The translations under genes and the position numbers were made by a program. From positions 1,560,001 through 1,624,000 of the forward strand of contig NC_062236.1 of assembly GCF_905475465.1 (NCBI RefSeq): DNA of 64,000 bases, read 5' to 3'. Below, one piece after another: positions 37,001-52,000 of this stretch. Below the pieces are notes generated by a model, which was given only the letters and a program-made list of their open reading frames with translations, was not told the DNA's origin and made no database searches. Source of the DNA: Pieris napi (lineage: Eukaryota; Arthropoda; Insecta; Lepidoptera; Pieridae). Numbering within the stretch: position 1 is the first letter of the stretch; each line of letters starts with the position of its first letter.

Positions 37001-40000
37001 TATAACATCCGACTTTATTACAATCGATTTTTAGTAAAAAAAATGGGTATAAATGGTTTTTTTATGCAACTGTTATGAGTTTACTAGCTTTAAAGAAAAT
37101 ACACCTGTGTGTCATACACAAAAGAAATGAGATTGTTAAATTTGCATATAAAAATTTCACTAACCAACAGATTTAATTGAAACTTAATAAACAATATACT
37201 AATAATTAAAATCGTTGATTTGCAATGAAAGTGGTACATTCAGAATGATCAATTATAAAAAAAGAAAAATACCGCACAATCAGCCATATAAAAGAGGCAT
37301 GCAAATGTCATATTAATTATCATGTCATAATACATACTAAGAACTGTTAATTATGGTTGTTGTCAGAACTTATGGTTTAAATACTCTTCCATGCTATAAA
37401 AGATACCTTGCCTTTAATAAATTAATCACCTTCCATTTGAAAGCATTTTCTATTTTCCCATTCTATCCCGAAAATACCAATTCTAATTGATAAGAAAAGT
37501 TTTCTATAGATGTGAACAGTTGTCGAACGCTTCATATAGAACCATAAAATCTACATCTCGCAGCAATTTCAATTAATTGCGGTAGAAAACAATAACTTAC
37601 ATTCAGAGTACATTCATGAACGTAAACACAGTATATTTATATCTACAGTTGCAGGTATATGATTAATTTCCCCGCCTCAGTTGAGGTTGCAACCAAAACT
37701 GGAACATTTATCAGGTCAACGCATAAGTAACATAGGAGAGGTTGGAATTTAATGTCTTTGTCGGTGGAGGTTTTACGTAAATTTCCAAGCCACAATGTGG
37801 TCAGAAAGTTTTATCAAATCCTTATCTACATTTAAATTTAGACGAAAAACAAATGCAACCGTTATTACGCTTTATTAGTTCTTTCTTTACGAAGCACCCA
37901 TGTGTACACACATTATAATCTATATATATAAAAATGAAACCCGTTTTCCGTTGTCACGACATAACATGAAAACGGCTTGACCGATTTGTCTGATTCTTTT
38001 GTTATAATATTCCTTGAAGTACGAGGATGGTTCTTACGGAGAGAAAAATTAAAAAATTGAGTGAAAAAGTCTAAAAACAACACTTTTCTATATTCCCATA
38101 CAAAATATTCGTAATAATATTTAAAGGCAATTTGAACTTTAATACCATATCATAAAGTTCAAGTGTTAGTGAAGGGGTTCCTGGAAGGTAAATTTTTATT
38201 TTTTGACATAATGTATTTGATGTATTATCAACTTTCTTTTTTTTATCTTACTAGCTAGACCGGTGTCCCGAATAGCAGAATAAGTATTAAAAAAAAATAA
38301 GAATCGACTGGTAGGCGGTACGATGTTCGCCAGGCCAGCTAGTTTAATATAAAATCAGAAAGCTTCCAGCCTTCAATAGCTTTTCCAAATTTAATATAGA
38401 CCATACCACATAATTTTGAAATACTACATCAAATGTCAGTATTATTATTTTTATGTTTAAACATAATGCAAAACCGTTTTGGCACTTTGAATTGGGCGAA
38501 GATTTTTTTTCTAACAATTCCGAGTCGAGGTATACTTCGATGAAATTGAAAAGCAATAACAACATTAGATTGGAAGCCAACGTTGCTTTTATATTCGTAT
38601 CTTTTATCATACGTAGGTTCACGACTGTTGAATCACATTTATGAACGTCTATTGAAACGTTTTATTGGAGTTTTGTATGAAATATTGATTTAGTATCGGA
38701 ATAAACATATTTATTGTTTGTGCAATCTCAAGGGTGTGCCACAGGGATACATACAAGGGCCTTACATTTTAAATCTAGAAGCACTATTTGCCATACATCT
38801 GTAACATAGAGTTAATCCTAAACGGAATATGTTTTGATTAAATATATATCTAATTCTATTCTAAGACTTTTATTCCTAAACCTAATTATACGATAAGCTT
38901 CAAATAGCTAAAAGATGTTTTGACTTTGCAAGTTAAAATCTTGACAATCTATTTATCTATTCACCCTAATACAGGAGACGAGAAATAACAAATCTGCATT
39001 ATTTGATTAAATAGCAAACCTTATGCCGAACGCAGAGTCAAAACACACTACAGAAATAGACAACGATAAATCGTTTTAAAGGGATACAATAGAAATTTTT
39101 TGTAACAAATCATCAAAAACAACAAAAACTGTACGTAAACATATCCATAAACCGAAATATCTAAAAGTATGACTTTACATTAAGGAGTTCTTTTAATTAC
39201 ATTTGCGAAGCACATTTCGCAACAATGTCTACCGCTAAGCGAGATTAAAATTTAATATCCCCGTAAACGTTAGAAACATTTCAAATTGCTTACATAGTGT
39301 GCATTGTAAACTGTAAAATTGGCCTTAATATTTCAGACAATAAGTTGCGAGTCACCGAGTGAGCTTACTCCTAACGACGTCTTTTTAAGTAAGGCTTTAG
39401 AAGGCTTCAGCCCTTACGACAGGACAATTTTTCACAGTTTTAAGTTCTTTGGAGACTTGTTGCCTGTGCTCTTTAAGTACAATCGCATATTGAAATTTGG
39501 TTTATAATGTTTCAAATGAAAATACGCCCTTATCTAAAAACGTCACAGATTCTAAGACATAATACCGGAACTTTCATGACAATTCTAATTACCCGTTCAG
39601 CATTGAAACAAACAATTTGTTTCTGTTAGCGCTAGCGCGCAGTAAAATACATATTAGGACATCATATGAAAAAAGAAATAAGGTTTTATATGTAAGGACC
39701 TCAAAATAAAAACAAAACATGTTTGCACGAGTCAAGGCTGTACATTTTGCTCACTCAGGCATTCTTAGTCATAAGCGTGGCGATTTCCTAAATCGTCGGA
39801 GTTACGCCCCCAGCGTATAGCCAGACGTAGGCATTCTATTCAACAGTTACATTGCATTCATTCGTTACATAGCAATTAACAGTATTTCGCTTATATTCTA
39901 TTGTTGTACGCGAGTGGTTAATATAGAGTAAAAATAAAATCCTCTATTATTAACAGCACCCCGATGACCCAGGAACCGTACAACGTTTATTAAAAAATTA

Positions 40001-43000
40001 AGTAACCAAAAATGGTGCCACAAGCGAGTGTTCCAATATTAACGTTCCGTTCCTACACATTATAATTTTTATGTAAATCTGACATAACTTTGACCAGTAG
40101 CAGCTGCATCATTAACATAGATATTGCCTTATCAAAAGCACTTTATTATATAAAATGTATCCCGCAAATTAGTTCTTAGAATTTAAATTAGAGTTAAAAA
40201 TAGTTGGCAGTTTTAGGTCAAAGTTTATATGTTAATTGAAGAATAACCTTCCATATAGAACAAAGACTATTTTCAACTGCATTTAAAAATAACACAAGTG
40301 GCAATACTTCTGTAAATTACGTATACAGTAGACGCCATAGCGTATACGCCCATACACCCATAGGTAATACACAGGATATTATAGCATAGAAGTCATTAAC
40401 ATTACTACAAGAAATAATAAAGAGCATATAAGAGAATAAATCTGTTTTCAAACAAAACACCACGCAGCTAAAGGAAAAAGCAAAGCTCGTAAGAATTCTC
40501 GAACAATTTCAGCTGATCCATCTAACAAACAAATATCTCCGGTACAAGCGACGACAATTTTAGGAGATTACTAGAGATTTACATCGACGGAAATCACATT
40601 TACAAACGACCCGTCACACGCACACATGTTTGATTATGATCAAATGGCTTTAGTTTTATAAACATTGATTTTATTTCGCTTTTATCGAAAGCTGAATTCA
40701 ACTCAAATTAAGTATAAAGAAGTATAAAATCAGTGGCGTTACAACCATTTTAGATCTGGGCCTCAGATTTCTGTATCCTTTTTTATGATCATATTTTTGT
40801 CAATCTAATAGGCAAGTAGGTGATCGGCCCCCTGCGCCTGATACACGCCGTCGACTCTTTGGGTCTAATGCAAGCCGGTTTCCTCACGATGCTGTTCGAG
40901 CGAATGTTAAATGCGCACATATAATAAAAGTCCATTGGTGCACAGCCGGAGATCGAACCTACGACGGATGAGTGTAATCATATAAAAATGATCGCTTAAG
41001 CCACTAAGCTATCACTGCTCGTAAGTGCGTTGGCCGCCTTTTAAGAATTAGTACGCTCTTTTCATGAAAGACCCGAAGTCGAATTTGTTTGAGCGGTTCG
41101 TGGTTTTAAATAATTTAACTGCTGATTATCTAAGTTTCTTAAGAGATTCATTTAAAAGTAAATAATGTTAAAAAAAATTGCCAACAAACGTGGAGAACAC
41201 AGTTTGTCCTAGGAATGGATATCAGTTTATCATCGTCGCACGGAACAGAGATTGAGGCGCCAACGTAAATCACTTGGGAAAATCCTCTAACCGAGAATAT
41301 GTGGGGAATTTAAAAAGGACTTCGCTAGATGTTAGCGGTTATAAATATTTCTATTAAGGAGCATTATTTCAATGTGTGAGAACCAAGCATTTTGACTAAA
41401 AATGTAAATATACGCTATATATATCATAATATATATATATATATAATATAATATGGCTACGCGAATACTACACATTTAAAAACTTAAAAAAAAAAACAAA
41501 TTTGCTTCTTAAAAACCTTCAAATCTAACCACCAGCAATTAGTCCAGTCAGTCAAGACAATTAATTCATTATAATTCCAAAAGTTTTCAAATTTTGATGT
41601 AAGGTCGGGAGTGGTATTAAAACAAACTATAAAATTTTGCAACCTGCTCTGCGGTCCGGAACATTGTTAAAAATGCAATAAATGATAATTTGCTCAGTTC
41701 TTGAGACCAAAATTCCAAAAGTTCTGCAAAGTTGGAGTGGTGTTAAATACATTATTTTACATCACGTGTCAAATTTGCAACCAATTTAAGTGTACGGAAC
41801 ATTTTTTGTTATTAAAAATTAATGTTTTTCTTTATTAAACTGAAGGAAAACGTTCCAAAAGTTGACAGATATATCGAAAATAAAATAAATAACAAAAAAT
41901 GTTCCGTACACTTAGGTTGGTTGCAAATTTTATACGTGATATGAAATATTATATCGAAAACTTCCCCAAGTTTGCAGAACTTTTGGAATTTTTTTCACGA
42001 CCATACAGCAAAAATTAATTTATTAATGCAATTTTAACAATGTTCCGGACTGCGGACAAGGTTGCAAAATGAGATTTATTGTCGTCCCAATGTACCATTC
42101 ACTTGACCGAAGTTTGAAAACTTTTGGAATTATTATCAAATTTTCGATTTCGAATGTCTATAATGACTGGTGTAAATACGTTTCTAGTAAAGTTGTCTTT
42201 GGTTACGGGAATATTACACATAAAAAAAATTATGAATTCATTACTTATTTTGGCAATTGAATCAAAAATAAACTTCACTAAGTCTTACTTCATATATGCG
42301 GATTTTTTCATATATATAAAAGAACCATGTGGACTGTACTAATTTAATTTTTATAACCGATTTTATAGACAGGCTTGAATTAACAACAGCCTTTTCAAAA
42401 ATAATCGTTATATTTTAGCCAACAAACCTTCAGTTCATTTTGCTAAAAAAAAAAAATATCCAGTTTTTGGGTGTATCTCGTTCAAACACAGAGGCACTTC
42501 ATTACAATATACGAGGTCGGTGCAACGACATTACCAGTGTCACTGCAACTGTCACATTGCTTATAAATCAACAATGTTAAAGCCAAATCAGTCCAAAACC
42601 GTTAATACTAATTTATTTGATTTGCCAATATTGCCAGATCTATAAACCACTATTCGATCTATAGTGATACGATATTCACTATAACATAATTATATCTAGT
42701 GATTTGACATTTGTGTAAATTTAGAAACGTCCTTTTTCGTTCACAAACACATAAATATTTTGAAGTCAACGGGAATAGATCGAACGAATGGGGAAAAATT
42801 GGCTGCGCCACAAATTAATCTGGAATTTCAAATTCAAATTCAAAAATCATTTATTCACGTAGGTAACACAATGTACACTTGTGATTCGTCATTAAAGATA
42901 TAAATATTAATGCTTCTAATTTTACATTTACTGCCAGTTCTCAAATCAAGGGCGTAGAACGGAAGAGAAGAACTGGCAATAAACTCTCCGCCACTCTTTT

Positions 43001-46000
43001 TAATCGCCATGTTTTTTTTTTTTTTTTTTTTACACAACGGTTGTAAGGAGCTGCAACCATTACACCATGTTCCACATGACATTTTAAGTAATTAATAATA
43101 AGAACATAAATAAAAACAAAGACTTGTCCCCTATCAGCAGGAGGCATGGTGAAATAGGAGCACGCACTTACATTCTCGTGGGAACAACACGCAAACACAT
43201 AGTCGAAATAATTAACATCACCGCATACACGAATTCAAGTACGACCAGTCACCACAAGCAGCACCCGTTCACGAGTATGACGCATGGCCAGCCATCGGCC
43301 CCCTCGCCATATTTTAGGGAGAGAGACAACCCGACGCATGGACGCCGCCACAAGCAATGACATTTAAGCGAGCATGACGATCCTTGAAATGTGGACTTGG
43401 CTACATAAGAAAATAATAATAATACTGAAATAATTGGATACCACATGGATCACGGTTTGTTCCCACTTTACATTAAAACAGTCGTGGATGTTGACGATCG
43501 CCCCGGAGTCTGAAAATGCAGCCGAGAGATTCAGTCGTGTTACCTGTAATATATACTGGAGCAACTCATATCCAAGCACTAGGATCGTTTAAATATTCAT
43601 TTATATTATAATAAGCCTTAGTAAGCAGTTTTACTTTAATGTACGATTTAAATTTATTTATTGACAACGCTTGTATCTCACTAGGGATTTTGTTGAAAAA
43701 ACGTATACAATTGCCTTGGAAAGAATTACTCGTTTTATGCAGCCTTCTGGTTGGTGCGCTAATTTTGTCTTTATTACGAGTACTATAATTATGGAAGCTA
43801 CTATTCTTTTTAAAGATATCTATATTTTTCCGCACATACAAAATATTCTCATAAATGTATTGACTTGCCAGAGTCAAAATATGTAATTCCTTAAATTTGC
43901 TTCGGACCGACTCCCGTGGGGACAACCCACAGATCGCTCTTATAGCCCGCTTTTGCACTACAAATATCGATTTAATGTCAGCTGCATTACCCCACAAAAT
44001 AACACCATATGACATTATACTATGAAAATAGCTGAAATAAACAAGCTTTGCTGTGTTCTCATCCGTAAGATCGCGTATCTTTTTAACTGCGAACGCTGCG
44101 GAACTTAGCCTATTCGAAAGACCTTCTATGTGTCGGCCCCACTGGAGTTTACTATCTAAAGTAATTCCCAAGAACACCGCATTATCAACAAAGTCTATTT
44201 CCTCGTCTTTAATTATTATTTGAGAATGACTACTTTTTACATTTGTAGTTACAAATTTAACACATTTTGTCTTCTTTTCGTTTAACTTAAGATTATTTGT
44301 ATTAAACCAGTGAACTACACTGGAGATGGCACTGTTTACGTTATCAAGTGATGGATTTTGTCGTTTCACTTTAAATAAAAGCGAAGTGTCATCAGCAAAC
44401 AGTACTATCTCGTGAAGCTCCTTTACAAGAAATGGCAGGTCATTTATATAGACAAGGAATAAGAAGGGACCAAGTATGGAGCCCTGCGGTACTCCCATAG
44501 TAACAGAGGATCCCTGTGATATAGCTCCATTTACATTTACCTTTTGAATTCTATCGCTCAGGTATGATTCCACAAGATTTAGCGCCCTTTCGCCAATGCC
44601 ATAGTGTTGAAGTTTCTTGATTAGGATTTCGTGATGGACACAGTCAAAAGCCTTTGATAAGTCGCAAAAAACTCCAATGGCATCATGAGAATTTTCCCAA
44701 GCATTTAAAATCTCGGAAATTAATTGAATGCCAGCATCTGCTGTAGAGCGACCTCTTGTAAAACCAAACTGCTGGCTATGCATAATTTTATTATTATTAA
44801 AATGTGTCAATAATTGTTCAAGAATGATTTTTTCAAAGATTTTACTCAAAGCCGGCAGCACAGATATGGGTCTAAAATTTGTGGGGTCCGAAGTGCTGCC
44901 CGTTTTGAATAACGGTGTGATTTTACTTATCTTCATCTGGTCTGGAAAGACTCCACAATCTATACATTCATTAAATATTATAGCCAACTCTGAACTGATA
45001 GTATTGATTACTGATTGTAAAATGAAAACAGATACACCCCAAAGATCTTTAGTTTTTTTTATTTTTAGCTGTTTAAATGTTTTTATAATGTCATTGCAGC
45101 TAATGCGGCTAAATACAAACTTATGATTGCATACAGGAACATTCTTTTTCAATAATAAAAGGGCGGCTGATGGTGAAGAATTTAAAACGCTGGTTGTATT
45201 TAAAGGAATGTTAGTAAAAAACTCTTCAAATGCAGAGGCTACTTCGAGGTCGGAACTAATTACTTTGCCGTTTATGTTCACTTTGAATTCAGTATCCTTT
45301 CTGGAGGTTCTTCCAGTCTCCTCGTTTATAATTTTCCAAGTAGCCTTTATCTTATCAGAGCTGTTGTTTATTCTAAGACTTAAGTGTTTCGCCTTAGCGA
45401 TTCTACACTCTTGCCTAAAACTTTTTGAGAATATCCTAACATAAGTTTTAAATTCTTCACTGTCATTATACTGTTTTTCATCATACAACTCATACAATTT
45501 TTGCCTTTTTTTGTGTAGCTCCGGAGTTGCCCAGTCACAAAAGGTAGGTTTCTCCGAGACCAAAAAAGTCTTTGGAGTGAACACATTTTTGAATTCACCA
45601 ATAAATGAATCAAAGAATGTGCTATATAAATTATTAGGGCATTGGTTACTACGCAAAAATGGCATTTTAAATATCAAATTTTTCCTAAATCTATCTAACC
45701 GATCCTCTGTTATAGGAATTGTGCATATTTTCTTTTTTTGATCTTTACATTTTAGTATTTCAAATTCAAACAATTGACCAGAGTGGTCAGATGTAAGTTT
45801 GTTGATAATACAGGCGTTGAGAGGAACTATATTACTATAGATATTGTCAATACATGTTGCCGTGGTGGCTGTTACCCTAGTTGGTACAATAAAAGTATTA
45901 ATTAAATTATATGATTTAAACAGATTTAGCAAACGTTTACTTGAACTACAGTTGTCAAGCAAATTTACATTAAAGTCTCCACTAACAATCAATTTTTTCT

Positions 46001-49000
46001 TGGATTTTTGCAATTTGTACAGAACCTGCTCCAATATTTTTTCTAAACTATCATATTGAGCTGAAGGAGGGCTATACAAACTAACAATGATAAATTGCTC
46101 CAGCTCCACACAAGATACTTCTATAAGGCGTTCCACAGAGAGGCTCACTATGTCCTTCCTTTCTTTAAATTTTATTTTTTTACTAAGCAATATTAATGAG
46201 CCACCGTGTATTGCATTTCCTCTGCAGAACGAACTACCAATCTGATGATTACAAAAATTGAACATAAGTTCACATGTCTTTAACCAGTGTTCTGTAATAC
46301 ACAGTATGTCAACCTTTTCACTGCTCAAAAACATCTCAATTTCTAGTAATTTACTTTTCATGCCTTGTATATTTTGGTGAACCAGATTGATAGTATTGTT
46401 CTTAAATCTACTTAGCTTACTTTTTAATTCTAGGCCAGAGAGACTCTCTGTTGTCTTAGTGTCTAATTTAAATTAGATATACAATTTCTTGGAATATCTT
46501 CCAAGGTCTTACTAACTAAAACCTGCTCAATAGAAGCAGGTTGTCTAGCCAAATTCTTGGCTGTTATATACAATAAATATGATAGCGAATCAGCTATCTG
46601 TCTTTTAAAATATGTAGGTAGATTATATCTATCCTTTGTCAAAAAATAATTATTACAACTAATGTACCTATTGGTATCAATTAGTGTAAAGTTTTTATTG
46701 TACAATGTTAATGTGTGCATTGACTGATTTAAAATATGTCTCGCATTATTTTCATGCTGACTAAAGTGTTTACTATAAGGGAATGTAAACATAATTAGAT
46801 TTTTAGTATTAAGTAGGCACAATTTTTCATAGCAGCTAATAAGCTCCTTTTTGTTTAGATTCCCTCTATTGCCTATAAATATAATGAGATTATCCGCTTT
46901 ACTGGAAGTCTCTCTTACAATGTTCTTTATAATATATTTAAAAGTAGCATTTGGGTAACAGCTGTTTATAATATTTTGTTCCTTATTTAAAAATTGGCTC
47001 ATTTGATGGCCTATTTGGTCACAGTACATTAAATTTAGCTTTGAAATGTTATTGAATAGGAACAACACTTTTTGTATGGCAATCAAACCAAAAAAAATTG
47101 AAAGATCTTCCTACTAGAGTTTTTAAATATCGGCTTCATGTACCTACTACTTTTGGAAAAAAACCAAAAAAATTGAAAGATCTTCCTACTAGAGTTTTCA
47201 AATATCACTTTAATTTTGGAAAAAATGTATTATTCTATTAATGATTATTTCAATTTGTGAAACATTATAATTAATTATAATGTATAAATTTGATAACGTA
47301 ATAATATATTTTAATAATGTGATGATGTAGTGATAAAATAATATAAGAATTGACTAAAATGATATGACTCATAATGTATGTGACTTCTAAGACGAATTTG
47401 CACGCCATTATGTGAGACAGTTTAATATTAAAAAAAAAACAAATGATCACGAAACAGACACAGAAATCTCCTAATAGATTTAAGCGCTAATTATCTAACC
47501 TAAAATTAGTTAAGTTACATATATATTTTAGTTAATAATTAGAAGCGAAAATGTTAACAATCATCTTACACTTAAAGAGACACCTAACTTCAAACATAGT
47601 GTTTCTTTATTTGAACCCACCAACTGCCACTGAACTCAACTCTCTGCTTGTTTTTTTTATAAATCTAACTAACAAATAACCCTCTCCATTGAAACGTGTT
47701 TTATTACATTCAATGTGCATTGGGTTTTCATATTCAAATTAGGGTCGAATGAAGAATGAAAGGGACGATCCCCAGTCAATAGTAATGAAAACAAATGCAA
47801 CTGAGACGTGACCCTTTTTTATACGACGTATTACATATAGAATATATATAACATTTTCATATCATAGTGTAACCAAACTCCTTTGAAACGGATTGACCGA
47901 TTTTACTTTTGTGTATTCTCAAAATATGTCGTAGTTTATATCCCTAAGTGATAAGGGTAGCCTAGCGCAAATACAAAATCATAATTTTCACCCTTTTAAC
48001 ACCAAAGCCTGTTTTGATTAATTTATTTGTCAAATCAACGTGTGCCGGGTCAGCTATATATAGTTTTCTTGTATATAAAATGCAAATAAATAGAACAATA
48101 TATTTTTTTTATTGAAACACTAATTTCACGAAAAACTGAATTTTTCTCAATTGCGAAAACTTCAGTTACGCAAAGTAAGAAACAGTTAATTATCCAGTAT
48201 CTATAAAAATAAATCAGTGGCGCTACCTTAGGTCCGGGCCTCAGATTTTTTGAATCCGTTAATCATGATCATGTGTCTTATAGGCAAGTAGGTGATCAGC
48301 CTCCTGTGCCTGACACACGTCGTCAACTTTATTGGGTCTAAGGCAAGCCGTTTTTCTCACGATTTTAAATGCGGAAATGGAAATAAAGTACAAAGCCGGA
48401 GATCGAACCTACTACCTTAGGGATAAAAGTCGCACGCTGAAGTGGCTAGGCCAACACTGCTCTAGCTCCAGCATCAATACTTAAAACTTAATCAAATCAC
48501 GAAAATCTCAAAAAATAACCTTTTGCATAGCCGAAATCGCTTTTCTTAACTACAACAATTAAAAGTAAATTCAAATTTAATAATTTACCGCCTTATTTTT
48601 TTTCATACTACCCTCGTTTGTGTTTATTCCCTTTCTAGAGTTACTTGCAAAAATTATCTCTGACATTCCTATGTACTTTTTATCTTGTTACTAAACCTAA
48701 TTAATAATCAAAATTAATTCATGAATTTTTCAGCCTATGTGTATTTTCCTTATTATGGGGCAGAAGATTTAGCTGATGTTAAGTGATACCGCCCATGGAC
48801 ACACAATACCAGAAGGCTAAGTGAAATTCCGGACCTTAATTGAAGGACCCTTAGTAGGATTGTTTCGGAAATACTTCAGTGGGCAGCTGGTTCCACATAG
48901 TGGTAGTAAAGACATGCTAGATGAGGAAGTGCGAGCATTATGCCTTGGCAACCTCTCCCATGAAAATATTTTTGGTTTGATTATTGAAACTGGTTTTATT

Positions 49001-52000
49001 GCCGTTATGTCTGATCTCAACTCGTTTAGTATGTGCCGTTATCGTCAATTGGGACTAAAACAATCAATTATCTATGGCATTCTCTGTCTATGGCTAACGT
49101 ACATATAAGTCGACTCTGGACAGAAAAATATTTCGCTTTAAAATAAATAATGAAATAGACGAAAATATATATCTACCCCATGCCTCATTGAGTAACAGGA
49201 CATCGAACAACGTAACACACGTAGCTATATTGACGCACTCAATACTCATATTTATATATATAATTCTACTGTACGTGTGTATGTCACTGAACTCCTCTTA
49301 AACGGCTGGACCGACTTGAACGATTTTTTTTTGTATGCGTTTGGGTTGTGTTGTTAAATCTATACTAAACCTTGGAGAGCTATGACCTATCTCCATAAAT
49401 TTGCATATACCCTTCAAAAAATTCAAATCCAAGTTATAAAATACTGTAAAAATTTAAATTTCAAAAACCTGAGTCTGCAATTCACCAACTTTTACGATGT
49501 ATTCGTCCGTCACAGTTACATTTAAAAAATCTAGATCAACAATGCCTAACGAAACTCTTTGAAATAAAAAAATTAGAGAAACTACTGTCGTAGTTTTAGA
49601 CTTATTCTGCCACATTTGTTTGGTGGAAATAAACTTAAACATAAATCACGGGTTTTTTGAAAATAGGTCGGACGATACCGCTAAAAAGCTGCCCACTGAA
49701 GTATATCCGAACCAATTCGACTGAAGTATATCCGAACCAATTCGACTGAGGGTCCTTCAAGAAAAGAGCGTACCAATGCTAAAAAGGCTGGCAGCGCGCT
49801 TGCGAGCCTTCTAGCAGAATGTGTGTCCATGGGCGGCGGTATCACTTATATTTTTAAGAGGACAAACGGCCAGAAGGCTCACGAGGCGAAGGCAAGGATT
49901 GGTACACTCTTATCTGAAGTAAGAGAGCGTATACCCTAGTTTTCTAGATTGAAGTTTATATACTTACCCTAACTTATAACTATGATTCCTATGTCAAACA
50001 ATGGTTTCAACGAAAGATACATTACCTAAAATATTTAATACGGTATATTTATGACATCCAATTCACAAACTAGATTCTAAAATGCATTTTGACAACGTCA
50101 GACGTGCAACAGAGCGGCAAATTATTCCGCATCTCTGGAACTTTATTTCACAATTTTGACGGTAGAATTTAATTTTAACACATTGCCATCCCTCATGAGA
50201 ATTTTAATAACAGTCTGAAGACTGAATTGAAATTATCATGATTGGTACATGTCACCACAAATTAAAACTTGACCGGACGAATGGATTTATGATTTTTTTC
50301 TTTATTGGCCATTATTGGAGAAGTACATATACGAAACAATATTGTTTTATGTGTGGTCTTTTGAGATGCTTCTTAGATCCTCTGAAAATAACACCACTAT
50401 GTGGAACCAGCTGCCCACTGAAGCATTTGCGAACCAATTCGACTTAGGATCCTTCAAGAAAGAAAAGTCATTGTGTCAATTGCAAATATAATACAGTAAT
50501 CCCTTCTATAACACGGTAAATTGGTTCCGCGTTATAGGAAACGCGTTGTAGGTATACTCTCGAATAACGCGCTTGTATGACTTCATATAACATGTAGAAA
50601 TAATTCACAATTAACGTTTTTTGTTAAAGAGGATTTAAATCGAATATAAAAACAGTTATTAACGTAATATATGCGTACAAATCATCGTAAATACACGCGT
50701 TATATAGTCAATAGTCAAATCATTTATTCCAAATAGACCACCTAAAATAGCACTTTTGAACGTTAAATAAAATATAAAGATTATTCTAGTTGCCCCTTCC
50801 AAAAGGTAGTTTCGTGTGGAGAAGAATGTGCACGAAACTCCACACTTATTCTTTTGTAATAGATTTTACAATATTTTGTATACATTCGTTAAATAATTAT
50901 ATGTGAAGACAATATACTCGTAGAATAAAACTACTAAAATAAGCACAAAGTTACAAAATATTAAATAATGCAGCGGATAGGTCAATTATTGTATTGTTAG
51001 TATACATGTTCCTCAAATATTTACAAAAATCGAAACCGTAGAATACATTAAAGAGTAATAATAAAAAATAAAATAAATAATAATAATGGGGGAATACCCC
51101 CATTTCAGTCCCTCGTATAATAGTCTTATACGAGGGACTGAAATCGCGTGCTATGAAAACGTGTTAATATATATATAGTAAGTACTATATAATAAGTACA
51201 CAATTCGATTGCACAAAAACAAATCAATTCCTGCTTTATCAGTTACTAAGTTTCGCAATACCGTTAGCAATCAGGACCCGCTGAACGGGATTAAACTTAG
51301 TTAAACGACCTTGCATCGCAATCCATTTGCATCGCGACACTGCACTGTGGCGAAACTTGTGAACACCCCCGCATTTTAGAAATACAGTGTAAACTTTTTA
51401 TAACGTCATTCGTATTAACGAGATAAATTTCTTTGGTTTAACACAAAACCCATTAGACCAGTGCCGATAATTTTTGAAACCTAAAAAAATTACAGTAGGA
51501 TGAAACCCATTAGAAAAGCTGGGGAATATGATCAAAATGAAAGGAAAAATAAATTACGGTCGATCTGAGGTCGGGAAGGGGTAGGGGGGGAGTTTTAAGG
51601 GTAAAAAACGGTTTATCTCGATTTCCGGCAAAACTACAAGTCCTATCGAAGAAAGTTAAATGGCAAAGTTGGAGGTAATAAAAAGATCTTAAACTTTTGT
51701 ATTCACTAATTTTTCACATAACCTCAAAATTTATGTGAAAATTTCAAAAAACCAAGTTTTTGGTTTTTTATTTTTATCTTTAACAAAATTTTTTTTTTTT
51801 TAACGAAATTTGGTGAAATCTTACCATTCTATGTCCCAAATACACTGTAATTTATTTGATTAAAAATATTTATTTGTTCACCTTATTTTGAATTAATATC
51901 GAAAAAACACCCTAATTTTCAATCGAAAATTCTGACGTCAAAATTTCAGCTTTTTTCAAAAAGTTGGTGTGCTTTCAGTTCGTTGATATCTCTACTTTCC

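Larger units (their letters stand above)
42826..47087 (-). mobile_element. CR1-like non-LTR retrotransposon, 5'-truncated in ORF1
   Basis: Minus-strand element with an ORF1 remnant (47086-46463), a complete ORF2 (about 46472-43566), a 3' UTR and a short repeat tail built of GAATTT/TTTGAA units at 42826-42845. No poly(A) tail. The 3' UTR end (42840-43100) is shared with the truncated copies at 22968, 27108, 32810 and 36345, which all lack the 5' part, as expected of LINE insertion. The 5' boundary is about 47087, where related A-rich duplicated DNA begins. The clade (CR1/Kiri/Daphne group) is inferred from ORF1 type and tail; not tested. Confidence 0.82.

Noticed and set aside
39319..39507. 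62-codon ORF after an acceptor-like TTTCAG
   Set aside because: No recognisable family, no matching donor-linked partner exon; in an intron.
44728..45741. several plus-strand ORFs of 70-130 codons
   Set aside because: Shadows of the minus-strand CR1 ORF2.
51262..51310. short stretch GACCCGCTGAACGGGATTAA thought to resemble rRNA
   Set aside because: Only a few words recall 28S rRNA; flanks do not continue the match.
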